Positions 54,502 through 63,532 of a stretch of DNA of 64,000 bases are shown piece by piece. The position numbers and the translations under genes are program-made. Each line of letters opens with the position of its first letter. Within the stretch, counting starts at the first letter, position 1. Where the stretch lies: positions 1 through 64,000 of the forward strand of contig CAYRFQ010000011.1 of the NCBI GenBank assembly GCA_964423615.1, written 5' to 3'. The stretch comes from CAYRFQ01 sp964423615. Lineage in GTDB: Bacteria; Planctomycetota; Planctomycetia; Gemmatales; Gemmataceae. The notes beneath the pieces were generated by a model. It was not told the DNA's origin. It saw only the letters and a list, made by a program, of their open reading frames with translations, and ran no database searches.

Positions 54502-54966
54502 CTAAAACAGCGGCTCGATCCGTGCCAACGCGCCCATCACGGAGATCACACTCAACGACAATCCACCTAGAAAAACGAGAATCCGACTGGGCTTTCGCTC
54601 TGCTTTCAAAATCCAAACCATGTAGCCTTCCATCACGGGACCGACGCAGTAACAGACGTTCAGGAAGATAGCCCCGGCAATACACAAAGGCCAAAAGCCT
54701 GGCTCCGTGATCGTGCCAAACAAAGCGCCGAGCGCCAAGCTGCAACAAACCAAAATGCCGTTGTAAGCGACCCGCATCTTCTCCCACGCAAAGAAGACCT
54801 CCATCGCAGTCGCATCCGGCCGGACGACATTTATCGATCGAATCTCGTCTGAGAACTCCCCGTCGAGGTGCGTGTCGTGATATCCGGGGACCAGCGATTG
54901 TTCTTCCGCCACCGATTCCGAGAGTTGAGCGGCTGTGGGTTGTCGGGAGGTTCCATGACTGGCCAT
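54502..54966 (-). CDS. two-to-three-helix membrane protein, paralog 2
   Basis: A 154-residue protein starting at the ATG at 54966 with GGGAGA upstream. It has a polar start with QLSESVAEEQ (compare NLSESVASEQ in paralog 1), AMEVFFAWEKMRVAYNGI, and GPVMEGYMVWILKAERK, in the same order and spacing as the gene at 53935. The two are 81 bases apart on the same strand, so tandem duplication is clear. Function unknown. Confidence 0.75.
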   Translation of the reverse strand: MASHGTSRQPTAAQLSESVAEEQSLVPGYHDTHLDGEFSDEIRSINVVRPDATAMEVFFAWEKMRVAYNGILVCCSLALGALFGTITEPGFWPLCIAGAIFLNVCYCVGPVMEGYMVWILKAERKPSRILVFLGGLSLSVISVMGALARIEPLF

Positions 54967-55049
54967 CAAAACATCTCCCAATGTGGTAGATGAAAGCGAG
55001 GCAACGTTTCTCCAGAAACGTTGCCAGATATGGCAAGTGAGTTGGGCCG

Positions 55050-55445
55050 TTAGGCAATGGCTGGTTCGCGGAAACCCGTTTTGAGTCCTTCGGGGAGATT
55101 CTGCTTGGCGATCTCGACGAGTTTAGTGAACGTGTCGGGGTCGTGGATCGCAATTTCCGAGAGCATCTTGCGATTGAGGATGACGTTGGCCTCCATCAAC
55201 CCGCGAATCATCTGGCTGTAGCGAATTCCTCGCATTCGGCACGCGGCATTGATGCGGCAAATCCACAGCTTGCGGAATTCACGCTTGCGAACTCGACGGT
55301 CGCGATAGGCAAAGCAACGTGCCCGCATCAAGGTCACAACGGCTTGTTTGTACAAGTTGTGGCGACTCAGCCGAAAACCCTTGGTCAGTTTTCGCAGACG
55401 TTTTCGGCCCCGCTTGGTCGCCTTTCCAGGACGTGCCCGGACCAT
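55050..55445 (-). CDS. rplT: 50S ribosomal protein L20
   Basis: A 131-residue basic protein that is easily recognised: RARPGKATKRGRKRLRKLTKGF, ALVTL-like VVTLMRARCFAYRDRRVRKREFRKLWICRINAACR, and GLMEANVILNRKMLSEIA. It binds 23S rRNA early in large-subunit assembly. It follows rpmI by 42 bases. The C-terminal tail of about ten residues is longer than usual. infC, the usual third member, is not adjacent. Confidence 0.97.
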   Translation of the reverse strand: MVRARPGKATKRGRKRLRKLTKGFRLSRHNLYKQAVVTLMRARCFAYRDRRVRKREFRKLWICRINAACRMRGIRYSQMIRGLMEANVILNRKMLSEIAIHDPDTFTKLVEIAKQNLPEGLKTGFREPAIA

Positions 55446-55487
55446 GATTGTCTCCTTTAGTGTTCTCGATGTCGGTGCTGCGAGGTT

Positions 55488-55688
55488 TTATCGTTCGCTC
55501 AGCACCTGAACGTATTTCTTCGAAATGGCATCGTAGTTGACCGACGGACGTCGCAACGAAGCCTTGAAAGATCCAGACATGTGGCTGTTCAAGTGTCGAA
55601 GCCCTTGCTTCCGTCGTTTGAGTTTGTTTCGACCCGTCACCTTGAATCGCTTACGCGAGCCTTTGTGACCTTTCATTTTCGCGGACAT
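55488..55688 (-). CDS. rpmI: 50S ribosomal protein L35
   Basis: A 66-residue basic protein with the L35 pattern MKGHKGSRKRFKVTGRNKLKRRKQGLRHL. The second half diverges from the textbook sequence, which is common for planctomycete L35. It is the first gene before rplT on the minus strand. The frame of an upstream gene does not lead into it, so its promoter is within 55689-55900. Confidence 0.95.
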   Translation of the reverse strand: MSAKMKGHKGSRKRFKVTGRNKLKRRKQGLRHLNSHMSGSFKASLRRPSVNYDAISKKYVQVLSER

Positions 55689-55903
55689 GGTGGCCTCGTG
55701 TTCGGCTAAAGTCGTTTGGACAAAATGTTGTGGTTTGGCGTTGGTGTGGTTCGCGACGATATATTGAGACGATTCTACCCATCCTGGTGTTGCAAGCTTC
55801 CTTTTTCATTGTGCCTGGCTTGCTCTTCCCAGAATCGTTGAGAACTATACGGTCCTCAAAGGCGAACGACTGTTTTTCCAACTTTTGGAGCCACAACAAA
55901 ACG

Positions 55904-55928
55904 AAAAAACCCCTGACAGAAGTCAGGG
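55904..55928 (-). terminator. intrinsic terminator upstream of rpmI
   Basis: CCCTGAC (55911-55917) pairs with GTCAGGG (55922-55928) around AGAA, and six A on the plus strand give a U run on the minus strand. It would stop transcription from the large gene ending at 56371, or act as a leader attenuator for rpmI-rplT. Confidence 0.75.
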
Positions 55929-56036
55929 ATCTTGATTACTGTTTCGAAGTAGAAAGACATTATAGACGACTTTAGCCAAAGTGGGTAGAGCCAAATTCAA
56001 AACCCGTGGTCCTCTGGATTTTGAAATCTTATGTTC

Positions 56037-56113
56037 GCCGTAGGTAATCGCGAATCGGGGTTCTGTTAACTGCAGTCCAGAAAAAGGACACGCAAGCGTT
56101 TGTTACCTACGGC
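56037..56113. repeat. palindromic repeat related to 20071-20243
   Basis: GCCGTAGGTAA (56037-56047) and TTACCTACGGC (56103-56113) are exact reverse complements, with a partly palindromic centre. A further ACACGCTGCTCGCGTGTACC palindrome follows at 56132-56151. CGTAGGTA is shared with the 20 kb array. The rest of the spacer 55929-56370 has no gene. Confidence 0.75.
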
Positions 56114-56370
56114 AGAAATAAAAAAGGCACACGCTGCTCGCGTGTACCTGCGACAATTTTTCTCCTTACCCCATTTCCAAATCGAAAGGCGTTTCTTTGC
56201 ATCTGGAAACACTCCAGATCGGCCGTTTCCGGCCGGATGATCGTCCGATAGAGCCAATCGAAAATCCAGCGTATGCGATCCAGCGAGCTAATCGCTGGAT
56301 CGCTAGCAAGTTCCACTTCGGCGAAGGGTATCGTTGGCAAATCGTAACCAACTACCACCGAACTTGCGGC

Positions 56371-58190
56371 TTAGAGCGGCTCGTCGATAGAGCGAAACGC
56401 GTCCAAATCCGTCGCACGTAAGTCAGCCATCCGATCTTTTGATGAACCCCAAGTCGAAGCGAAAAAGGCGTCTTTGTCGGTGCCTCCGGCAAGTAAATCC
56501 ATGGTGTCATCGGCCACGATTGAGTCGACCAGAGCATCAAAAACGGCATCGTTCACTGATCTATCCTCCGTCGCCCAAACCTGCAAAGTGGCGTACAAAT
56601 CGTCGTACTTCATGGTCGTGTCGTCGCCAATGAGGAGGTCGTTGTTGAATCCTCCGATGAGTCGATCGATGCCCATCCCCCCGATCAAGAGATCATTGCC
56701 ATAGTTGCCGATGAGGTAATCGTTTCCGGTTCCACCGAAGATGACATCGTCTGCCGAACTTCCGGAGATGTAATCGTCCCCTTCCCCGCCGTGAATTTCG
56801 GCTGGAACGTATCCGTGGACTTGAATGGTGTCCCTGTTTTCCAGTCCATAGACACGAACTCGCCCGCCAGGTCCGACCGATAACGTTCCACCTGGACCGC
56901 TCGTGAAGTACCGGTAGTTGATGCTAACAGTGATCCGTGAAGGGGTGGTAGTGTAAACGGTTATACGATCGGCCCCATCAGTCCCCAACACAATCAGATC
57001 GTTCCCATCCGGGAAAACCGTTGGGCCGAGCGGCTCCACAGTGAGCGTGAAGGAAGTTGTTGCCGTCCCTCCATTCCCGTCATTGGCCGTCACGGTGATT
57101 GTGTCAATCCCACTCTCAGTGTAATCATCGGGAGTGCCGGAAAAGGTTCCAGTGGTTTCATCGAAATCAAGCCAACTGGGCAGCGGACTCCCATCTTCGA
57201 GGGTCGCGGTGTAAGTCAACGTGTCTCCATTGTCGATATCGCTGAAGGTATCCGCAGGGATCGTGTAATTTAACGGTGTACCAACCCTTGTCGTCTGATC
57301 GGAAAGAGGATTATCCACAACAGGGGCATCGTTCTCGCCGAGAATTGTGACGGTGACAGTGGCCACGTCGGTCCCTCCGTTGCCGTCAGATACGGTGTAC
57401 GTAAAAGTGTCCGTGGCGGTATCACCTACAGCAAGACTTTCAAATTGTCCATTTGGATCGTATCTCACGGTATCGTTGTCTGGATTAATGGTCACGGTCC
57501 CCACCGTGCCACTGTCGTCGACAGTCTGGATCTCAAGGTCATCATTGATGTCTGGGTCGAAATCGTTGCTTGTAAGATCGATAGCAATACTGGGGCCATC
57601 TTCATTGACAGTAGCGAAGTCATCGACTGCTTGAGGGAGGTCATTAACGGCCGCGACGTCGAGATCGACAGTCGCAGTGTCTGTTCCACCGTTTCCATCA
57701 GAAATCGTGTAGGTAAACGAGTCCGGACCGTTGTAGTCACCATCGGGAGTGTATGTGAGCGTTCCGTCGCCGTTGTCAGTGACAGTACCGTTGGATGGTT
57801 GTGTGAACGAATCGATCGTGAGCGGATCGTTTTCCGGATCACTATCGTTGGTGAGGACAGCGACAATCACGGGTGTGTCTTCATCGGTCGTTTCTGTGTC
57901 ATCTTGGGCATTCGGAGCATCGTTGACTGGATCGACTGTGATGTCGACAGTAGCGATGTCTGTTCTACCGTTTCCATCAGAAATCGTGTAGGTAAACGAG
58001 TCCGGACCGTTGTAGTCACCGTTGGGAGTGTAAGTCAGAGTTCCGTCACCGTTGTCGGTGACCGTACCGTTGGATGGTTGTGTAAACGAGTCGATCGTTA
58101 GATTATCTCCCTCGGGATCACTGTCGTTATCCAACACAGCGACAGTCACGGGTGTGTCTTCATCGGTCGTTTCGGAGTCATCTTGGGCAT
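56371..58190 (-). CDS. C-terminal part of large cadherin/RTX surface protein
   Basis: About 606 codons of the same gene as 58291-60827, beyond the N gap. It starts inside a cadherin-like repeat (QDDSETTDEDTPVTVAV), has two more near-identical repeats of about 93 residues (NDAPNAQDD, DSFTYTISDGNGG), a more diverged one (NDLPQAVDD), a He_PIG-like immunoglobulin domain (NDAPVVDNPLSDQTT), and ends in calcium-binding RTX nonapeptides (GGEGDDYISG, GGTGNDYLIG, GGFNNDLLIG). It is probably anchored at or released from the surface. The frame differs from the upstream part only because the gap length is arbitrary. Confidence 0.88.
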
Positions 58191-58290
58191 NNNNNNNNNN
58201 NNNNNNNNNNNNNNNNNNNNNNNNNNNNNNNNNNNNNNNNNNNNNNNNNNNNNNNNNNNNNNNNNNNNNNNNNNNNNNNNNNNNNNNNNN
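58191..58290. other. assembly gap of 100 N
   Basis: A run of exactly 100 N, the usual placeholder, in the middle of near-identical cadherin-like repeats. The number of repeats lost is unknown; the two gene parts are in different frames across it. Confidence 0.98.
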
Positions 58291-60827
58291 ACAGCGACAG
58301 TCACGGGTGTGTCTTCATCGGTCGTTTCGGAGTCATCTTGGGCATTCGGAGCATCGTTGACTGGATCGACTGTGATGTCGACGGTAGCGATGTCTGTTCC
58401 ACCGTTTCCATCAGAAATCGTGTAGGTGAATGAGTCCGGACCGTTGTAGTCACCATCGGGAGTGTATGTGAGCGTTCCGTCGCCGTTGTCAGTGACAGTA
58501 CCGTTGGATGGTTGTGTGAACGAATCGATCGTGAGCGGATCGTTTTCCGGATCACTATCGTTGGTGAGGACAGCGACAATCACGGGTGTGTCTTCGCTGG
58601 TCATTTCGGAGTCATCGGCTGCGGTCGGAGCATCGTTAACGGGTACGACGTAAATGACTCCGATGGCTCGGGAAGTGTTGCCATCTTCATCGGTCAGGTC
58701 GAGCGTCAGACCTCGGTTGTTCGTACTCGGATCCTGAGATGTGTTTTCGTACTGAAGGGACTCTAGCAACAGCTCTAAATCCGCTAGCGGTAATGCTCCG
58801 CCTCCCTGCTCGTCAATCGTGATGATTCCTGTGGTTACATCGTAGGAGAGGTCAAAGGTCGAACCTCCAAACGTTTCGGTAATTGCTGTGGAGGCATCAA
58901 GCGAAATCGTCTGAGTGCCAATCGTCAACAGCTCGCTGCTGCCATCCGTGACGGAAGAGACCGAGAGAGTTGCTGTCGAAACGACCTGAGAACTGGCATC
59001 TGGCTCGAACAAGGTTACCGAGGGAAAGATGTCTACTGGAGGGTTATCCTCAGTGAAAGTGACTTCTCGGAGAATGGGAACGGAACTACCAAGATCAATG
59101 AAGGGAGCAATGAAGGGCGAAAGAGCACCGACATCGGAGCCACCATCGTTTCTGCTTGTGTTCTCCGTCCCAACCACTTGTTGAGCACTCGGATTCGGCC
59201 CTGTGTAATTCAGGATTTCGAAAATCGCCCCTGGGCTATTCCGGCCCAAGTACATGTTTCCTAAACGGTCAATCCATGCTGCACCAAAGGTTGCGTTGCC
59301 GGACAAACCACTTATTGTTCTGTCTTGTCGCGTTATCTCTTGCGTTCCTTCGTTGGCGTTGCCGACGTCGAAAATGCTCAATGTAGTGTTGTTGGCTCCG
59401 TACATCTTGCCGTCAAAAAAGGCAATATCCGCTACAGGGACATTGCTTCCATCACCAGTGATCGTGAACTCTGTCTCAGCTCCTGTGGCGAGGTTGATTC
59501 GCGTGAGTCCGTTCGCCTCATCGCGTACCCAATAATTTCCACTGTCATCGAAATCCCCGACGAACGTGTTTGGCCCTGTGAGCGAAGTAGCTTCAATTCC
59601 CCCAAGGCTGTTGATTCGGACGATGGTGCCAACAGAGACCGGGGTCCCAAAATCATCGGTGCCTGCTTCTCTTGCCGTCGCATACAGAAAATTATCTGTC
59701 CCATTGTAGGCTGTGGCATTGATTTCGTATGGTATGACGCCGATGATCTCGTACGCGCTCGTTTGAGGGTTAAAGAAGACCAACCGCATTTCGCCGGAGA
59801 TTTCGATCGTTTGATAGATCAGGTTCGTGTTGGGGATAAATGCATTATTGCCATCAATGGTTATGGTCAGCGTGGCAGTGTCGGTTCCGGTGCCGTCCGA
59901 AACTGTGTAGGTGATGGAATCCGTCAACGATTCTCCAGGCCCCAAAACAATCACGTCCGGCTTGTTGACATCAAGAAAATACTCATACGAGCCATCTGAT
60001 TGGATAATAATTTGACCATGGTCGGTGGATATGGTCACTCCGACGAACGCTGACTGGCCATTCACCTGACTGACCGTCAAAGGATCGGAATCGGGATCCG
60101 AGTCACTGCCGTTTCCATCGTCGTCGTTGATGACATTGCCACCCACGGCGGATTCGAAACCTTCCGCGACGGAATTGGAATTGTCTGTCGCATTCGGAGG
60201 CGCAAGGAAACCCAACCAAGAACCGCTGGCAAGGCTCTGCGTTTCAACTGTACCTTTTGCAACTTCCAAAACCCAATCACCACCGAGAGATGTCGCTCCG
60301 GTGAGGTCGTCAGAAGCGGCCACGTCCGCACCTGTTGCGTTGGCCAAGTACTCGACTGCGGCTTTTCCCGCCTCGCCTTGTCCGAAGTTACATCCGTAGA
60401 CCAGTATGTCTCCATGGTCCGTCATCGCCTCGCGCATCATGGCCAATTCGTCGGCGTGGTCTTCGAGCATCGAATCGAGTGTAAGTTGGGCGTTACCGAG
60501 TAGCAATTCTCCCGGACTCCCGTGGGCAATGATGTGAATCGCGCTGACATTTTGGTGGCCAGCAAGATTCTCGACCATTTGTTCCACGCCATCGGAATCT
60601 TGATCCAACTCAATCACCTTCGTCAAAGGGGAGCGTGCGATACTGCCGAGATGAACTTCATAGTTCTGTAGGGATGGATCCACGAAGATGAATTCGGTCG
60701 TCTCTGAAAGCTGGGTTGGAGCGGCGGCATGATTGTCGGAAACGATTGAAGGCTCAGCGTAGGTCAAAGGTAGTTGCGTCCGAGAGACAGAATCTTGAAA
60801 CGAAATAGTTTGTTTTTTCAGAATCAT
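58291..60827 (-). CDS. N-terminal part of large DUF4347/cadherin/RTX protein
   Basis: About 846 codons from a likely ATG at 60827; the frame is open to 61046 and neither start has a strong ribosome binding site. Near the N-terminus is a DUF4347 domain (EFIFVDPSLQNYE, AIHIIAHGSPGEL, DILVYGCNFGQG, GADVAASDDLTGA), with the conserved His-Gly and Cys residues. A VCBS-like/cadherin domain, a beta-propeller-like middle (NLIYQTIEISG, GMTRIN-type repeats) and cadherin-like repeats follow up to the gap. The full protein exceeds 1,450 residues. Such proteins act in adhesion or in self-processing at the surface. Confidence 0.85.
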
Positions 60828-61097
60828 CTCAGGAGGACGGATGTAAGTCGTTTGAGAGGCTTCATCGGCACTATTCCTGAATTCGGCAGAGCGGGATTTG
60901 TCGAAGCAATTATTACGGACGCCAGCAAGTCGGCTCAGACTCTCTTGTTGCCCGTTTTTGGTTCTCCGGTTGGGGAAAAATCGAATTTCCGAGTTGGCGT
61001 GTACTTGGTTTTGGCTAGCAGGTCTATCATGAATGCAGGAGAGCATGTTGGAAGAATTTGGCTTCGTCGCTTTGGTGGATTTGGAGAGCTAAAAAGT

Positions 61098-63245
61098 ATG
61101 TTAACGATTTCACGGGAAGCAACAGTCAGGCCTTTGGCTGGTGGGCATGCCAAACTGGGTGCAACCATTGTTGGTGCGAAGAGCGTTCCGACCGATCAGT
61201 ACCTCGAAATCCACAATGGCCCCAACACCGTGTATTGCCGCGTGGTCGGACCGCCGCAATCCCCGCACCTTGGCGAAGACGACATCTGCCTCGATGAGTG
61301 GCAACGTGGACAACTTGCCGTTCGGGAAGGCGAACGCGTCGAAGTGACTGGTCTGTCGCGTGAGAAAATTGAAGCGTTGACTCAGCTCGATTTGGTCGTG
61401 AACGAGAAGTTGCCTACCTCCACCTCGAAAGAGCAAGTCAGCGAGTTCATCACAAAAAAACGGTTTCCACTCTATCCAGGATTTCGGTTTGAGTTTGCAC
61501 CTCCTGGTGTGCCTTCACGTCTACTCTTTCAAGTCAAACGGTGTCGAGGAGAGCGTGGGACTCTGGGATTTGGTCTCTGTACGGACGAAACGGAAATCCG
61601 AATCAAGGTGGGACAGGTCGGCTTAAAACACGAGGAAGCCGTCGTTTCCTATGACGACATCGGCGGCCTTGAAGACGAAATTCGGATCGTCCGGGAGACC
61701 CTCGAAGTGCCCATTCGGATGCGAAACTCGATGCGTCGGATAGGAGTGTCTCCTCCAACGGGTGTGATTTTTTACGGGACTCCGGGGACGGGCAAAACTT
61801 TGTTGGCACGAGCCATCGCCTACGAAGCTAACGTTCCCATCCACCAACTCAGCCCGTCCGACTTGTATGCAGCGGGCGTCCGTGACCCCGAAGCAAAGCT
61901 GAATGCCGTCTTCGATCAGGCCGAGGCTCACCCGGAAGGAAGTATCATCGTCATCGATGAACTCGACTTCATTGCAGGGCAACGAGGCGGTCAGGGGCAT
62001 GGCGATCGTGCGAATCTGTCGACGATGTTGCTGGCTCGCCTCGACGCGTTGAACAACAAAGGCAATGTCATGGTCATTGGGACGACGAACCGCCTCGATG
62101 CCATCGACGACGGTCTCCGTCGACACGGTCGTTTCAGTCGAGAGATTCCCATCCCGGCGCCTCACGAAACTGGTCGTATGCACATCCTCCAGATACACAC
62201 CCGGAGGATGCCACTCGCCACCGAAGGCGAGGAAGCTCAAGACGAACTCCTCGGCAAAGTGGCCCGCCGGACTCATGGATATGTCGGAGCCGATCTTGAA
62301 GAACTGTGTCGCGAAGCCGGGCTCAATGCCCTCAGGCGTGTCCACCCCATCGATGTTTTGGACCGAGGCGAACTGGCGCCACAAGCCCCGCTGGCCATCA
62401 CCGCTGCCGATTTTGATAACGCTTTGACTGTCGTCAAGCCATCAGCACTGAAAGAAGTCATGGTGTCTGTTCCGGACGTAAGTTTTGCCGACATCGCTGG
62501 TCTTGAGCACGTCCTTGAAGATATACAGGAGCGAGTCCTCCGACCCCTCAAAGAACCCGACGTGTTCCGTGCGATGGGCCTGGCTCCCGAACGAGGAATT
62601 CTTTTATATGGGCCTCCGGGCACGGGAAAAACGATGTTGGCCAAGGCTATCGCCAATGAATGCGGGGCGAACTTCTTGGCCATCCAGGGTCCCGAGTTGT
62701 TGAGTAAGTGGGTCGGCGAGTCCGAAGAAGGGGTTCGCAAAGTGTTCGCTCGTGCTCGACAACTCGCTCCGTCGATTGTGTTTTTCGACGAAATCGAAGC
62801 GTTGTTGCCCGCGCGAGGGAGCCACGCCAACGACTCCGGAGTCTCGGACCGCGTGGTCAACCAATTCCTCGCCGAGTTGGATGGCGTCGTCGAACTTGGT
62901 GCCGTGTCACTCATTGCAGCGACCAACCGGCCGGAAATGATCGACCCAGCGGCGGTCCGTTCGGGACGACTCGGGACGCACATCGAGGTTCCGTTGCCGG
63001 ATGAGAAAGGCCGCGGCCAAATCCTGAGTCTATATCTCCGAGGGAGCTTGGAAGGCGAACCCATCGAACGCTTGGCCCAGGAAACAGAAGGTCTCTCGGG
63101 TGCCGACCTCGCGGAAATTTGTCGTAATGCGAAAAGGATTGCCTTGCGTTCCGTCAATTACGCCCAAATTACGCCAGTGACCGCGGAACATCTCCAGAAA
63201 AGTTGGACTGAATTTCGGAACCGGTCGAAGCCGTGGCGTGTGTGA
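61098..63245 (+). CDS. Cdc48/p97-like double AAA ATPase
   Basis: A 715-residue protein with the full Cdc48/VAT plan. Residues 1-180 are the CDC48 N domain (PLAGGHAKLGATIVGAK, LDEWQRGQLAVREGERVEV). D1 has Walker A GTPGTGKT (227-234), Walker B IVIDELD (284-290), and RRHGRFSREI arginine fingers (342, 345). D2 has GPPGTGKT (505-512), FFDEIE (562-567) and RSGRLGTHIE (621, 624), with the pore loop KWVGESE. The D1 pore loop is altered (YAAGVRDPEAK). It would unfold or extract substrates. The ATG at 61098 fits the conserved start. Divergent from the DUF4347 gene. Confidence 0.93.
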   Translation: MLTISREATVRPLAGGHAKLGATIVGAKSVPTDQYLEIHNGPNTVYCRVVGPPQSPHLGEDDICLDEWQRGQLAVREGERVEVTGLSREKIEALTQLDLVVNEKLPTSTSKEQVSEFITKKRFPLYPGFRFEFAPPGVPSRLLFQVKRCRGERGTLGFGLCTDETEIRIKVGQVGLKHEEAVVSYDDIGGLEDEIRIVRETLEVPIRMRNSMRRIGVSPPTGVIFYGTPGTGKTLLARAIAYEANVPIHQLSPSDLYAAGVRDPEAKLNAVFDQAEAHPEGSIIVIDELDFIAGQRGGQGHGDRANLSTMLLARLDALNNKGNVMVIGTTNRLDAIDDGLRRHGRFSREIPIPAPHETGRMHILQIHTRRMPLATEGEEAQDELLGKVARRTHGYVGADLEELCREAGLNALRRVHPIDVLDRGELAPQAPLAITAADFDNALTVVKPSALKEVMVSVPDVSFADIAGLEHVLEDIQERVLRPLKEPDVFRAMGLAPERGILLYGPPGTGKTMLAKAIANECGANFLAIQGPELLSKWVGESEEGVRKVFARARQLAPSIVFFDEIEALLPARGSHANDSGVSDRVVNQFLAELDGVVELGAVSLIAATNRPEMIDPAAVRSGRLGTHIEVPLPDEKGRGQILSLYLRGSLEGEPIERLAQETEGLSGADLAEICRNAKRIALRSVNYAQITPVTAEHLQKSWTEFRNRSKPWRV

Positions 63246-63471
63246 GGCGTAGAAATCTCTTGCTGACTCTTGGGAGCGTACTTGAACGCGGGTAAAACTA
63301 CTCTAACCGCCCCACTCCTCCTCTAAAATCGAACGCCACTTCGTTCCCAACTATCGCTGTAACAGCTCCTGTGGTACCCTAAGACTTACACGCAAGTATA
63401 TCGCCCATAGGGCGTAAGGGTACCGCGCCCAACATTTCTAAATGACAACGAAAGAGCCTTGGAAGCCAACA

Positions 63472-63507
63472 AAAAAGCGAGATGGAACGATCTTCGATCC
63501 GCTTTTT
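63472..63507 (+). terminator. terminator or attenuator hairpin before tssH
   Basis: AAAAAGCG (63472-63479) and CGCTTTTT (63500-63507) pair, with an extra GAT/ATC pair inside, ending in five T. It may terminate the Cdc48-like gene or attenuate tssH, whose start lies 26 bases downstream. Confidence 0.6.
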
Positions 63508-63532
63508 CGCTTCCTTCAGGAGAGTCTGGCCA

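Noticed and set aside
58146..58290. Frame that reads through the N run and continues to 58146
   Set aside because: The gap length is a placeholder, so the phase across it means nothing; the true continuation is the frame of 56371-58190.
62273..63157. 294-codon minus-strand frame opposite the Cdc48-like D2 region
   Set aside because: The plus strand has all AAA motifs; this one has none.
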